Assembly (NCBI GenBank): GCA_004210455.1 | Contig: SEFA01000037.1 | Span: 1 to 57,061 of the forward strand | DNA length: 57,061 nt | Direction of reading: 5' to 3' | Origin: Rubrivivax sp. | GTDB lineage: Bacteria; Pseudomonadota; Gammaproteobacteria; Burkholderiales; Burkholderiaceae_C | In this document: piece after piece, positions 1 to 8,590 of the stretch | Layout of the letters: each line of letters opens with the position of its first letter | Numbering within the stretch: position 1 is the stretch's first letter | The notes under the pieces: model-generated | What the model was told of the DNA's origin: nothing | What the model saw: the letters and a program-made list of their open reading frames with translations, nothing else | Databases searched by the model: none | Translations under genes and position numbers: made by a program

Positions 1-84
1 CCTCAGAAGGTCTCCCAGTCGCCGTCGTCGGCCGCCCCGCCCCGCGCTGGCGGCCGACGACGGCGACTGGGAGACCTTCTGAGG
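1..84. repeat. Perfect 36-bp inverted repeat with 12-nt loop
   Basis: Positions 1-36 and 49-84 are exact reverse complements separated by 12 nt. Both arms, read outward, encode the residues AADDGDWETF followed by TGA. This coding content makes a simple terminator unlikely. Either one arm is an inverted copy of the other or the window edge is an assembly fold-back. Confidence 0.95.
35..82 (+). CDS. Possible C-terminal tail of a methyl-accepting chemotaxis protein (partial)
   Basis: Reading to the TGA at 80-82 gives a proline/alanine linker and then AADDGDWETF. A terminal xWETF pentapeptide after a flexible linker is the CheR/CheB docking tail known from chemoreceptors such as Tar and Tsr. Only this tail is visible; the rest of the gene would lie left of the window. 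Because the upstream 36 bases are the reverse complement of the tail, the reading frame further upstream is not reliable. Confidence 0.35.
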   Translation, partial: PRPALAADDGDWETF

Positions 85-221
85 CAGAGAATGCAGGTCT
101 CGTGCGGGACAGTCCCGGCTTGATAGCCCGGGCATCGCCCCCACGATAGAAACCTCCCGCGCAAACGCGCGCGAAAGGCTGAGACACTGTTCCGGCATTT
201 CGTCAGACTCACGAGGCCTGC

Positions 222-2321
222 ATGACCGATTCCACCGCCGCCGCATCCGGCGCTACGCCGGGCACCACGCCGGGCGCCGCGTCTCCCACCGCGAACCCGC
301 TGCTCTCCACCGCGTCGCTGCCGGACTTCGCCGCGATCGACCCGTCGCACATCCAGCCCGCCGTCGCCGAACTCCTGGCCGAGGCCCAGAGAGCACTGGA
401 TCAGGTGACCGCGTCCGACGCGCCCGCCGATTACGACTTCCTGTCCCGCACGCTCAACGTCGCCTCGGAGCGCCTGGGCACCGCCTGGGGCGCCGTGGGC
501 CATCTGAACGCGGTCGCCAACACGCCGGCGCTGCGCGAGGCCTACAACGCGATGCTCCCCGCGGTCACCGAGTTCTACACCGCGCTCGGCGCCAACGAGG
601 CGCTCTACGCCAAGTACAAGGCGATCGCCGCCCAGCCCGGGCTGGCGCCGGAACGCGCTCAATTGCTGAAGCACTCGATCCGCGACTTCGTGCTGTCCGG
701 CGCCGAGCTGCAGGGCGGGGCCAAGGAACGCTTCGCGAAGATCCAGGAGCGCAGCGCCGAACTCGGCCAGGCCTTCTCCGAACACGTGATGGACGCGACG
801 GACGGCTGGAGCTATCTGGCGAAGGCGTCCGAGCTGAAGGGCGTGCCGCCGGACGTGATCGCCAACGCGCGCGCCGCGGCGGAGAAGGACGGCAACACCG
901 ATCCCGACACCCACAAGCTCACCCTGCACTTCCCCGTCTACATGCCGGTGATGCAGTACGCCGAGGACCGCGCGCTGCGCGAACGGCTGTATCGCGCCTA
1001 CGTGACGCGCGCCAGCGAGCTGGGCGACAAGCCAGACCACGACAACGGCCCGCTGATGCAGGAATTGCTGATGCTGCGCCAGGAAGAAGCGCGGCTGCTG
1101 GGCTTCGCCAGCTTCGCCGAAGCCTCGCTGGTGCCCAAGATGGCCACATCGCCCGCCCAGGTGCTGGCGTTCCTGCGCGACCTCGCGGGCCGTGCACGGC
1201 CCTATGCGCAGCGCGACCTCGACGAGCTGCGCGACTTCGCCACGGCGGGCCTGCGCATGGACGACCTGCAGGCCTGGGACCTCCCCTTCGTATCCGAGAA
1301 GCTGAAGGAGGCGCGCTACGCGTTCTCCGACCAGGAAGTGCGGCAATACCTGACCCTGCCGCGCGTGCTGGACGGTCTGTTCCGCATCGTCGACCGGCTG
1401 TTCGGCGTGCAACTGGTGCCGGCGGAGGCCTCGGTGTGGCACGACTCGGTGCAATTCTGCGAACTGCGCCGCGACGGGCGCCTGATCGGGCAGGTGTACC
1501 TCGACCTCTACGCGCGCAACGGCAAGCGGCCGGGCGCCTGGATGGACGAGGTCCGCAGCCGCTGGGCGCGGCCGGACCTCGCGGGGACGGGCACCGAGCA
1601 GATCCCCGTCGCCCACCTGGTGTGCAACTTCCCGCAAGGCGCGGAAGGCAAGCCCGCGCTGCTGACGCACGACGACGTGACAACGCTGTTCCACGAATGC
1701 GGTCACGGCCTGCACCACCTGCTGACACGGGTGGCGGAACTGGGCGTGTCGGGTATCTCCGGCGTCGAGTGGGACGCGGTCGAACTGCCCAGCCAGTTCA
1801 TGGAGAACTTCTGCTGGGAGTGGGAAGTCATCCAGCAGCTCTCGGCGCATGTGGACACCGGCGAACCGCTGCCGCGCGCGCTGTTCGACAAGATGCTGGC
1901 GGCGAAGAATTTCCAGGCGGGCCTGCAGACGCTGCGCCAGATCGAGTTCTCGCTTTTCGACATGCGGCTGCACGCGGAGCCGGGCTCCGAGACGCGCGTG
2001 CAGGAGTTGCTGGACGAGGTGCGCGCCGAAGTCGCCGTGCTGCCGCCGCCGGCGTTCAACCGTTTCCAGCACAGCTTCTCGCACATCTTCGCCGGCGGGT
2101 ATGCGGCGGGCTACTACAGCTACAAGTGGGCGGAGGTGCTGTCGGCCGACTGCTGGAGCGCGTTCGAGGAAGAAGGCGTGTTCAACCCGGCGACGGGCCG
2201 GCGCTACCTCGAGGAGATCCTGTCGATGGGCAGCGTGCGCGACGCGATGGACAACTTCAAGGCCTTCCGCGGCCGCGAGCCGCAGATCGACGCGCTGTTG
2301 AGACATCAGGGCATGGCCTGA
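222..2321 (+). CDS. prlC: Oligopeptidase A (M3 family zinc metallopeptidase)
   Basis: A 699-residue cytoplasmic metallo-oligopeptidase that degrades short peptides, including cleaved signal peptides in E. coli. The zinc site HECGH is at residues 491-495, with the third-ligand region GISGVEWDAVELPSQFMEN about 20-35 residues later. The FSHIFAGGYAAGYYSY segment near the C-terminus is characteristic of the OpdA/PrlC branch. Similarity to E. coli OpdA (about 680 aa) runs over the whole length except an alanine/threonine-rich N-terminal extension of about 25 residues. The ATG at 222 is preceded by only a weak purine stretch (ACGAGG). The gene stands alone and converges with the next one. Confidence 0.96.
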   Translation: MTDSTAAASGATPGTTPGAASPTANPLLSTASLPDFAAIDPSHIQPAVAELLAEAQRALDQVTASDAPADYDFLSRTLNVASERLGTAWGAVGHLNAVANTPALREAYNAMLPAVTEFYTALGANEALYAKYKAIAAQPGLAPERAQLLKHSIRDFVLSGAELQGGAKERFAKIQERSAELGQAFSEHVMDATDGWSYLAKASELKGVPPDVIANARAAAEKDGNTDPDTHKLTLHFPVYMPVMQYAEDRALRERLYRAYVTRASELGDKPDHDNGPLMQELLMLRQEEARLLGFASFAEASLVPKMATSPAQVLAFLRDLAGRARPYAQRDLDELRDFATAGLRMDDLQAWDLPFVSEKLKEARYAFSDQEVRQYLTLPRVLDGLFRIVDRLFGVQLVPAEASVWHDSVQFCELRRDGRLIGQVYLDLYARNGKRPGAWMDEVRSRWARPDLAGTGTEQIPVAHLVCNFPQGAEGKPALLTHDDVTTLFHECGHGLHHLLTRVAELGVSGISGVEWDAVELPSQFMENFCWEWEVIQQLSAHVDTGEPLPRALFDKMLAAKNFQAGLQTLRQIEFSLFDMRLHAEPGSETRVQELLDEVRAEVAVLPPPAFNRFQHSFSHIFAGGYAAGYYSYKWAEVLSADCWSAFEEEGVFNPATGRRYLEEILSMGSVRDAMDNFKAFRGREPQIDALLRHQGMA

Positions 2322-2345
2322 GGTCCACGGCCCCAGCCCGTGGCC

Positions 2346-5300
2346 CTATAGCGGCTTCTTCCACGGCACTGTCTGGATGAGCCGCTTCGCCTCCTCGGCT
2401 GGGAGCGCCTTGGCGAACAGCCAGCCCTGAGCAACTTGCACGCCGAGTTCCTCCAGCAAGCCGGCCTGCGCCTCCTCCTCCACGCCCTCGGCCAAGGTCT
2501 GCTTGCCGAGGGCGTCGGCCAGGCCGACGATGGTGCGCACGATCTCCCGCGATTCTCGACCGACGCCCAGCCGCATCACGAAACTGCGATCGATCTTCAG
2601 CGTGTCGAACGGGAAGCGGTGCAGGTAGGCCAGCGACGAGTACGCCGTCCCGAAGTCGTCGATCGACAGCTTGAAGCCCATGCGCGCCAGTTCCTGCAGC
2701 ACCTCCGCGCCGCGCTGCGGATTGGCCATCGCCATGCTCTCCTTGACCTCGAGCCTGAGCTGCGACGGCGGCACGTCGCCCAGCGCCTTCAGCGTCTCGC
2801 GCGCGTCCTTGAGCAGCGCCTCGTCGCGCGCCAGCTGCACGCCTGATACGTTGACGGCGATCTCGCCCTTGAAGCCGATCTCTCGCCAGCGGCGCAGCTG
2901 CAGCGCCGCCTCGATCAGCGTCCAGCGTCCGATCTCGACGATCTGTCCGCTCTCCTCCGCCGCCGGAATGAAGTCGCCGGGCATCACCGTGCCGCGCGTC
3001 GGATGCTGCCAGCGGATCAGCGCCTCGAAGCCGAGCAGCGCCCGGTCCGACAGCTTCACCAAGGGCTGGTAGTGGAGCTGGAACTCCCCCGCCTCCAGTC
3101 CGCGCGCGATGTCTTCCTTCACCCGGCGCCGCGATTGCTCGACCAGTTGCTGCGCCGGATCGAAAAGGCGGGCATGACCGGTGCCGGCGGCCCTGGCGCG
3201 GGCCAGCGCGCTTTCCGCGGCGGCCATCAGGTCGTCCGGGCTGAAGTTGCCCTGCCCCGTGTACGCCCAGCCGGCGCAGGCGGTGAGTCGATGCGCGCCG
3301 GTGCCCTGGCCGGCATCGACGGTGTCGAACAGGAACGGTTCCTCGATGCGCGCCAGCGCCCATTCCGGCACCCGGTCGACGAGCGCGCCGGCCTCGATGC
3401 GCGCCTCGAAGAGCACGCCGAACTGGTCCGCGCCCAGCCGCGCGACGACGCGTCCGGCGCGCGCCGTGCGGCCCGTGCCGCCAGCCAGGCGCCGCGCGCT
3501 CTCCACCAGCACGGCGTCACCGGCCAGCAGGCCGTGGCGCTCCTTGAACGCGCGGAAATCGTCCAGGCCCACGAGCGCCACGGCGACCGGTACGCCGGGC
3601 GTCGGGTTGGCCAGTCGCTGCGCGACGAGCTCGACGAACAGCGCGCGATTCGGCAACCCCGTGAGCCGGTCGTGCATCGCCTCGTGCGCGACCTGTGCCT
3701 GCAGCCGCTCGTGCTCGCTGATGTCGGTCAGCGAGCCGGCCATGCGGACCGGCTTGCCGTTCTGCCGCACCGCCACGCCGCGCGCCAGCAGCGCGCGCGC
3801 CTGCCCGCACTGCTCGAAACGCAGCACATGGTGGAACTGGAAACTGCGGCCTTGAAGATGCGCGTCGAGGTCGGCGCGCAGGAGGCCCGCCGCCGCCTCG
3901 CCCAACGGGCGCGTGAAGCGCTCGATGCCGCGCGTGGTGTCCACCGGCGCGCCTCGCTTTCCGAGTCGCCAGAAGCCGCGCCTGACGCCGGCCGGCTGCT
4001 CGTCCGGCGCGCGCGCGTCGCCCATCAGCGCCAGCCAGCGCGCCGAGACCTCGAGCTGGTCCGACGGGATGTCCCAATCCCATAGCCCATCGTTGGCGCC
4101 CTGCGCGGCGAGCGCATGACGAGCCTCGCTCGCGGTCAGGCGCCGGAGCGCCTCGCGCCGACGCGACTGGCCCGCGAGCGCGCGCAGCGTCAGCGCGGCG
4201 AGGCTCGCCGCCGTCACGGCCAGCAATGGGTAGGCGAGCGAGAGGACGAGACGTTCCTCTTCGAACGCCCACTGCGCGCCGTAGAGACCGCCGCCGACCA
4301 GCAGCGCCACGATCGGCAGGCCGCGCCACAGCGATCCGCGCGCAAGCAGCAGCGCGCAGAGCAGCGGCAGCACCAGCAGAGCGCCGGACTCGGCGAGCGC
4401 GGCCCAAGGCGGCCGCGTCAGCGTGCGGCCGGTCAGGAGGTTGTCGACGACGGTCGCGAGCCGCTCCACGCTGGGGAGACCGGCGTCGAAGGGACTGGCG
4501 AAATGATCGCCGGCGCCGAGCGCCGACACGCCGATGATCACGATGCGGTTGCGCAGCGCGTCCTCGGTCACCTTGCCGTCGACGAGGTCGGCCATCGACA
4601 CCGACGGGAAAGTCCCCGCCGGACCGTAGTAATTGACACCCTGGCGCGACAGCAGATCCAGCGGCACCTGCAACGTGCCCCAGCGGATGTCGCGGCTCCA
4701 GCGCAGCGTGGCCTCGGACCAGGGCTGGCGCATCGCGTCGCCGGCGATGCGCACGGCCAGCGACGGATAGACCTTGCCGTCCAGCGGCAGTGCGGGCAGA
4801 TCGTGGCGCAGGCTGCCGTCCACCCCGCGCGCCGCCTGAACATGGCCGAGCGACGTCGCCGCCGACAGCAGCGGCTCCGGCGGCGCGTCGGCCCGTTCCG
4901 GGATCAGCGCGCTGCGCGGCGTCCCCTCGGCACGCATGAAGGCCTGCTTCAGCAGGCCGGTCGGCGCGCTGGCGGCAGGCGCCGAGGCCGTCTGCTCGGG
5001 TGGCAACGCGAACGGCAGCAGCACCGGCGCGCCGCCGCGCATCGCGTCGGCCAGCACCCTATCGCTGTCCGGCTTCGGGTCGAGCAGCAACATGTCGACG
5101 GCGATCAGCCGCGGCTTCGCGGCCTGCAGCCGCATGATCGCTTCGGCGAGCAGCGGCCGCCCCGGCGTCATGCCGCCGAAGCGCGCGGCACTGACGTCGT
5201 CGAAGCGCACCAGCGTGATCGGATACGTCGTCCCCGGCGCGATCCGACCGCGCCACTGGGCCTGCGCGTCCTGCACCACGCCGTCCAGTCGCGCCAGCGG

Positions 5301-5495
5301 TCCGGCCTGGATACGCGACAGCCACAGCATGGCCACGACCCCCGTCACCAGGAGTGCGACGACCAGTTGGGCCCAGGCCCAGCGAGAGGGCCAGCGAGAA
5401 GGCCAGCGCCACGCACCACGTTGCCGCTCCCTCATCAGGCCCCCGACGACCGTCTCCGCAGCCCCTCTCAACACTGGTTTCATCGTTGTGGTCAT
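2346..5495 (-). CDS. CHASE2-PAS-GGDEF-EAL cyclic-di-GMP signalling protein
   Basis: About 1049 residues. Order: N-terminal transmembrane helix, extracytoplasmic CHASE2 sensor domain, a cluster of hydrophobic helices (about residues 365-440), PAS-like region, GGDEF domain and EAL domain. The GGDEF signature is degenerate (GADQF), so cyclase activity is unlikely. The EAL domain keeps FEALIRW, NVSGVQL, EVKES, DDFGTAYSS, LKID and AEGVE, so c-di-GMP phosphodiesterase activity is predicted. The ATG at 5495 (MTTTMKPV) is preferred; an in-frame GTG at 5630 would add 45 arginine-rich residues that look non-coding. No strong Shine-Dalgarno sequence is visible at either start. Transcribed towards prlC. 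Confidence 0.92.
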   Translation of the reverse strand: MTTTMKPVLRGAAETVVGGLMRERQRGAWRWPSRWPSRWAWAQLVVALLVTGVVAMLWLSRIQAGPLARLDGVVQDAQAQWRGRIAPGTTYPITLVRFDDVSAARFGGMTPGRPLLAEAIMRLQAAKPRLIAVDMLLLDPKPDSDRVLADAMRGGAPVLLPFALPPEQTASAPAASAPTGLLKQAFMRAEGTPRSALIPERADAPPEPLLSAATSLGHVQAARGVDGSLRHDLPALPLDGKVYPSLAVRIAGDAMRQPWSEATLRWSRDIRWGTLQVPLDLLSRQGVNYYGPAGTFPSVSMADLVDGKVTEDALRNRIVIIGVSALGAGDHFASPFDAGLPSVERLATVVDNLLTGRTLTRPPWAALAESGALLVLPLLCALLLARGSLWRGLPIVALLVGGGLYGAQWAFEEERLVLSLAYPLLAVTAASLAALTLRALAGQSRRREALRRLTASEARHALAAQGANDGLWDWDIPSDQLEVSARWLALMGDARAPDEQPAGVRRGFWRLGKRGAPVDTTRGIERFTRPLGEAAAGLLRADLDAHLQGRSFQFHHVLRFEQCGQARALLARGVAVRQNGKPVRMAGSLTDISEHERLQAQVAHEAMHDRLTGLPNRALFVELVAQRLANPTPGVPVAVALVGLDDFRAFKERHGLLAGDAVLVESARRLAGGTGRTARAGRVVARLGADQFGVLFEARIEAGALVDRVPEWALARIEEPFLFDTVDAGQGTGAHRLTACAGWAYTGQGNFSPDDLMAAAESALARARAAGTGHARLFDPAQQLVEQSRRRVKEDIARGLEAGEFQLHYQPLVKLSDRALLGFEALIRWQHPTRGTVMPGDFIPAAEESGQIVEIGRWTLIEAALQLRRWREIGFKGEIAVNVSGVQLARDEALLKDARETLKALGDVPPSQLRLEVKESMAMANPQRGAEVLQELARMGFKLSIDDFGTAYSSLAYLHRFPFDTLKIDRSFVMRLGVGRESREIVRTIVGLADALGKQTLAEGVEEEAQAGLLEELGVQVAQGWLFAKALPAEEAKRLIQTVPWKKPL

Positions 5496-5664
5496 GGTGT
5501 GTCCATCCGGCGCGAGTATCGGCCCCAACGCGACATCGGTATGCCGAGACGCCGCAGGCGCCGTCCCCCGCCGCCGACGGCGCATCCGCACGCAGGGTCG
5601 CGGCCTTGTCCGACAGACCCGCCCGCTCACCGCCCGTAAGGTGAATCAACGGCTCCGGCCAGCG

Positions 5665-6648
5665 ATGGAGTTCGCCATGCGTTCCTTCCCGCACTTTCCC
5701 GCGCCGCATCCCGGGCGCCTGTTCCGACATTCGAAGCATCCGACGCCACACCATGGCGCGCTTTTTTGGATCGCGCACGCCGCCGTGCTGCTCGGGCTAC
5801 TGCTGATCGCCACCGAGGTGTCGGCGCAACAGGGCGCGGGGCTGCGCGCGCAGTACGACCAACTCACGCCGCAGCTGACCAGGAGCCCATTCCAGAAGCC
5901 GATCGTGCTGAACTCCGTCGACGACACCGAGCGGCCCACGGGGGAAATGCACGCGGTCGTCCAGCATCCGTTCGGCGCGCTGTCGGGCGCGCTGCGCAAC
6001 GCCGAGGCCTGGTGCGATCTGCTGACGCTGCCGGCCAACGTCAAGCGCTGCGCCGTGGAGGACGACCCGGCACCGGGCGCCACGTTGCACATGGCCGTCG
6101 GCCGCAAGTTCGACCAGCCGATCGAGGATGCCTACGCGCTCGACTTCCGCTTCCAGGTGCTGGCGGCACAGCCGCAATACCTGCTGGTGGAGATGAGCGC
6201 GAACAAGGGGCCGATGGGCACCAGCAACTACCGTCTGACGCTGGAGGCGGTACCGATCGACGCCACACGCTCGTTCGTGCGCCTGCGCTACGCCTACGTG
6301 AACAACTTCGCCGCGCGCGTCGCGACCGGCGCCTACCTGTCCACCTCGGGACGCGACAAGGTCGGCTTCACGGTGGTGGGACGCGACAACGACGGCCGCC
6401 CGCGCTACGTCGGCGGCATCCAGGGCATCGCGGAGCGCAACACGATGCGCTACTTCCTGGCCATCGAGTCCTACCTCGACACGCTGCCGGCGCCGTCCGA
6501 ACAGCGGCTCGACCGGCGCCTGCGCGACTGGTTCGCGGCCACCGAACGGTACGCGCGACAGTTGCACGAGCAGTCGCTGGAGGAATACGTCGCGATGAAA
6601 CACAAGGAGGCGCGGCGGCAGGTCGCGGTCGCACCCGGCGGCGAATGA
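5665..6648 (+). CDS. Secreted protein of unknown function
   Basis: A 327-residue protein of no family I recognise. Residues about 30-55 form a hydrophobic segment ending in ATEVSAQQ, consistent with a signal peptide after an unusually long positively charged N-terminus. The mature part has no membrane segment and mixes beta-rich stretches with a charged C-terminal helix. ATG codons at 5665 and 5677 are both possible starts. It is divergent from the CHASE2 protein and followed by about 580 bases without a certain gene. Confidence 0.75.
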   Translation: MEFAMRSFPHFPAPHPGRLFRHSKHPTPHHGALFWIAHAAVLLGLLLIATEVSAQQGAGLRAQYDQLTPQLTRSPFQKPIVLNSVDDTERPTGEMHAVVQHPFGALSGALRNAEAWCDLLTLPANVKRCAVEDDPAPGATLHMAVGRKFDQPIEDAYALDFRFQVLAAQPQYLLVEMSANKGPMGTSNYRLTLEAVPIDATRSFVRLRYAYVNNFAARVATGAYLSTSGRDKVGFTVVGRDNDGRPRYVGGIQGIAERNTMRYFLAIESYLDTLPAPSEQRLDRRLRDWFAATERYARQLHEQSLEEYVAMKHKEARRQVAVAPGGE

Positions 6649-7232
6649 TGGTGGGCGGTCGCCCGAAGCGGTACCGCTGAACCTCATGACGCCACTGAGT
6701 GCGCTTTCCCCACCGGACGTCGGACATGCATCACGTGACACCGGGGCTGCCACAGGGCAGCCCTTTCCCTTTACTGGATCACTGCGGCCTGTTCGACAGC
6801 CAGCTCGATCGGGATCGCGGAGAGGTGCGCATCCGGGCTCTCCAACGGTGCGGAGCAGCCGGCAAGCCGCCTCGCTGCTCTCATGTCCACGTGCGTCCGT
6901 TGGAAGGCCCGGGCCGGGTCACCGCGGACCAGCAGGACGCCGATCTCGCCATCGTCGAGCGTTTGCTCCTGCTTCACCTGGAAAAGGCGCGCTGGCGGTC
7001 GACATGTCAACCCGCGCCCGGCCTCTCCGCCCAGTCGATCATCGAGAAGATCGCGAACAACTCGAAAAACGGTGCCCGCATGTCAACGCTCGCACCCGAA
7101 TGGACACTTGATCATCGCGTGCTGCGCACGCATCGACAGCCGTTCTCCCGACTGACGCCACGACCGGACAGCTCGCATGAATGGACGACGGTTCGGACAC
7201 GGTCCGACCACGCTGCATTGTGGAAGTGGACC
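6649..7232. other. Region without a certain gene
   Basis: The reading frame of the downstream C80-like protein stays open back to a GTG at 6699, but the residues it would add look like random high-GC translation. On the minus strand, 6771-6977 has codon use closer to real genes and is listed separately with low confidence. I see no convincing promoter, terminator or repeat. Confidence 0.5.
6771..6977 (-). CDS. Possible small protein, unrecognised
   Basis: A 68-residue frame opening at a GTG at 6977 and ending with TAA at 6771. Third codon positions are mostly G or C, and the composition is mixed rather than arginine-rich, which is unlike most antisense frames here. No homologous family, signal peptide or clear Shine-Dalgarno sequence is recognised. 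It could be a gene remnant or chance. Confidence 0.25.
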   Translation of the reverse strand: MKQEQTLDDGEIGVLLVRGDPARAFQRTHVDMRAARRLAGCSAPLESPDAHLSAIPIELAVEQAAVIQ

Positions 7233-8216
7233 ATGGCTCAGTTCAACCTTCCTCCGAAAGCGGCGATGCCGCTGCCTCCACGCATCAGGCCATCCCACCC
7301 GAAGGACTCGAAGCACGGCATCTGGGTCGCATTCCAGATTCGCGGCGGTGAAGAGACATGTCACTTGATCGCGCGCCGACTGGCCCACGCCCCCACGGCG
7401 ATTTTGGTGCAAGGCGAGCACGACGGTCGGCAGCGTCACTTCCACCTCGATCGCTCGACCCTCGACTGGCGGACCGGACTACCCCAGGAACTCCCTGAAC
7501 GTCTGTCATCGGACCCGGTCCGCTTCGTGGCGGTCGGCCATCGCACTTTCGCGCCAGGCGGCAACCAACTGATTCTCAACACTTGGCCGGCCTCCGCGCT
7601 GGTCGATCATCTGCTTCGATTCGTGGATCAGACGACCACCATGGCCGGCAGACCGCAAGGCTCCTGGAGGCCTGCCCATGTGAGCCTGGCCTCTTGCACC
7701 CTCGAATCGCCGGTCAGCCCGTACAGCTACGCCGAGGACGTGCTGCGTCGCCTCTCCGATGCCTGGGGCGCTCGCGCGCCGACCGTTTCCGCGCGGTCGA
7801 GAGTCTGCGGCATGCGGGCGGAGGCGCTTGAGGACCGCGCATCCGGGCCATCCCGCCTTCGCGCCTTCATCATCTTCGACCAGCACGAGCCGCAGTCGTA
7901 TTGGGGGCCGCCTCCCCCTCCCCTGTGGATCCAGGACTCGCATCCCGATGGGGGCCCGGGCAAGAGCGGCGACTGGGCCAAGAACGTGCCGCGTGCGACA
8001 TGGCTCTTCCGCCGGGGTCCGAGCGGCGACATCGAACGTGCCGACAAGTATCCGCACGGCGGCAAGGCCTGGATCACCGACGAGCGGATCGCGGACCCGC
8101 CGCCCGCCGAAGCGCTCATCGCCTGGCTGGGCGCCCGGCCTGCGCATCGACCGGCGCCGGGGCACCGGCCTCAATGGGAATCCGACCGCACGCATGTGAT
8201 GCTGGGAGAGGTCTAG
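7233..8216 (+). CDS. C80-family (MARTX CPD-like) cysteine protease homologue
   Basis: A 327-residue protein whose first half follows the layout of the autoprocessing cysteine protease domain of MARTX and large clostridial toxins. There is a beta-alpha start with an ARRLAHAP helix and a VLVQGEHDG strand. VAVGH follows with the candidate catalytic His103. Next is a WPASALVDHLLRF helix, then HVSLASCTLE with the candidate nucleophile Cys155. The His-Cys spacing (52) is close to that in the Vibrio cholerae domain (about 49). The proline/glycine-rich C-terminal part is not recognised. No large toxin or secretion gene is adjacent. The ATG at 7233 is chosen because the homology starts soon after it; ATG 7081 and GTG 6699 are in frame. 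The frame continues past the UAG at 8214-8216 (see 8217-8564). Confidence 0.65.
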   Translation: MAQFNLPPKAAMPLPPRIRPSHPKDSKHGIWVAFQIRGGEETCHLIARRLAHAPTAILVQGEHDGRQRHFHLDRSTLDWRTGLPQELPERLSSDPVRFVAVGHRTFAPGGNQLILNTWPASALVDHLLRFVDQTTTMAGRPQGSWRPAHVSLASCTLESPVSPYSYAEDVLRRLSDAWGARAPTVSARSRVCGMRAEALEDRASGPSRLRAFIIFDQHEPQSYWGPPPPPLWIQDSHPDGGPGKSGDWAKNVPRATWLFRRGPSGDIERADKYPHGGKAWITDERIADPPPAEALIAWLGARPAHRPAPGHRPQWESDRTHVMLGEV

Positions 8217-8564
8217 ATCTCGCTGAACGTGCTGCAGCGCATGGGAGCGCGGGTGGGCGACCGGTGCCCGCCCGATACCGCCACGCTGGCGGTGCCCGGA
8301 ACCTATGCCCGTCTGCGGTTCGACCCCGTGCGGCTGCTCGCATTCGTGCGGGGATGGCCCGCGCCGGACGATCTGATCCCCGCCCTGCGGCTGCTGAAGC
8401 AGGCGCTGCGGGACGACGTGCCGCCGCTGACGCCTTCGATGCCGACCGACTCGTTGCGGGCCCTGGCCTCACGCGCGTCGGCGCAACCGCTGCTGCGCGC
8501 CGTGGCACGTTCGATCGGCGAGGACCTGACGCTCGCGGAGCCGCTGTGGCGGCATCTCCAGTAG
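8217..8564 (+). pseudogene. In-frame continuation of the C80-like gene after a UAG
   Basis: Directly after the UAG at 8214-8216 the same frame stays open for 115 more codons with normal coding composition and ends at 8564. It encodes a mostly helical, soluble-looking segment of no known family. It could be the distal part of one gene split by a nonsense mutation or base-call error, a readthrough extension, or a separate gene starting at GTG 8229 or ATG 8241. No Shine-Dalgarno sequence precedes those codons, which favours a single split gene. Confidence 0.5.
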
Positions 8565-8590
8565 CACCCCGCGGCGTACGCGCGAGGCGA

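Noticed and set aside
3-2306. Long open frame on the minus strand opposite prlC
   Set aside because: It is a mirror of the third-position GC bias of prlC; its translation is arginine/histidine-rich and resembles no protein, while the plus-strand frame is clearly OpdA/PrlC.
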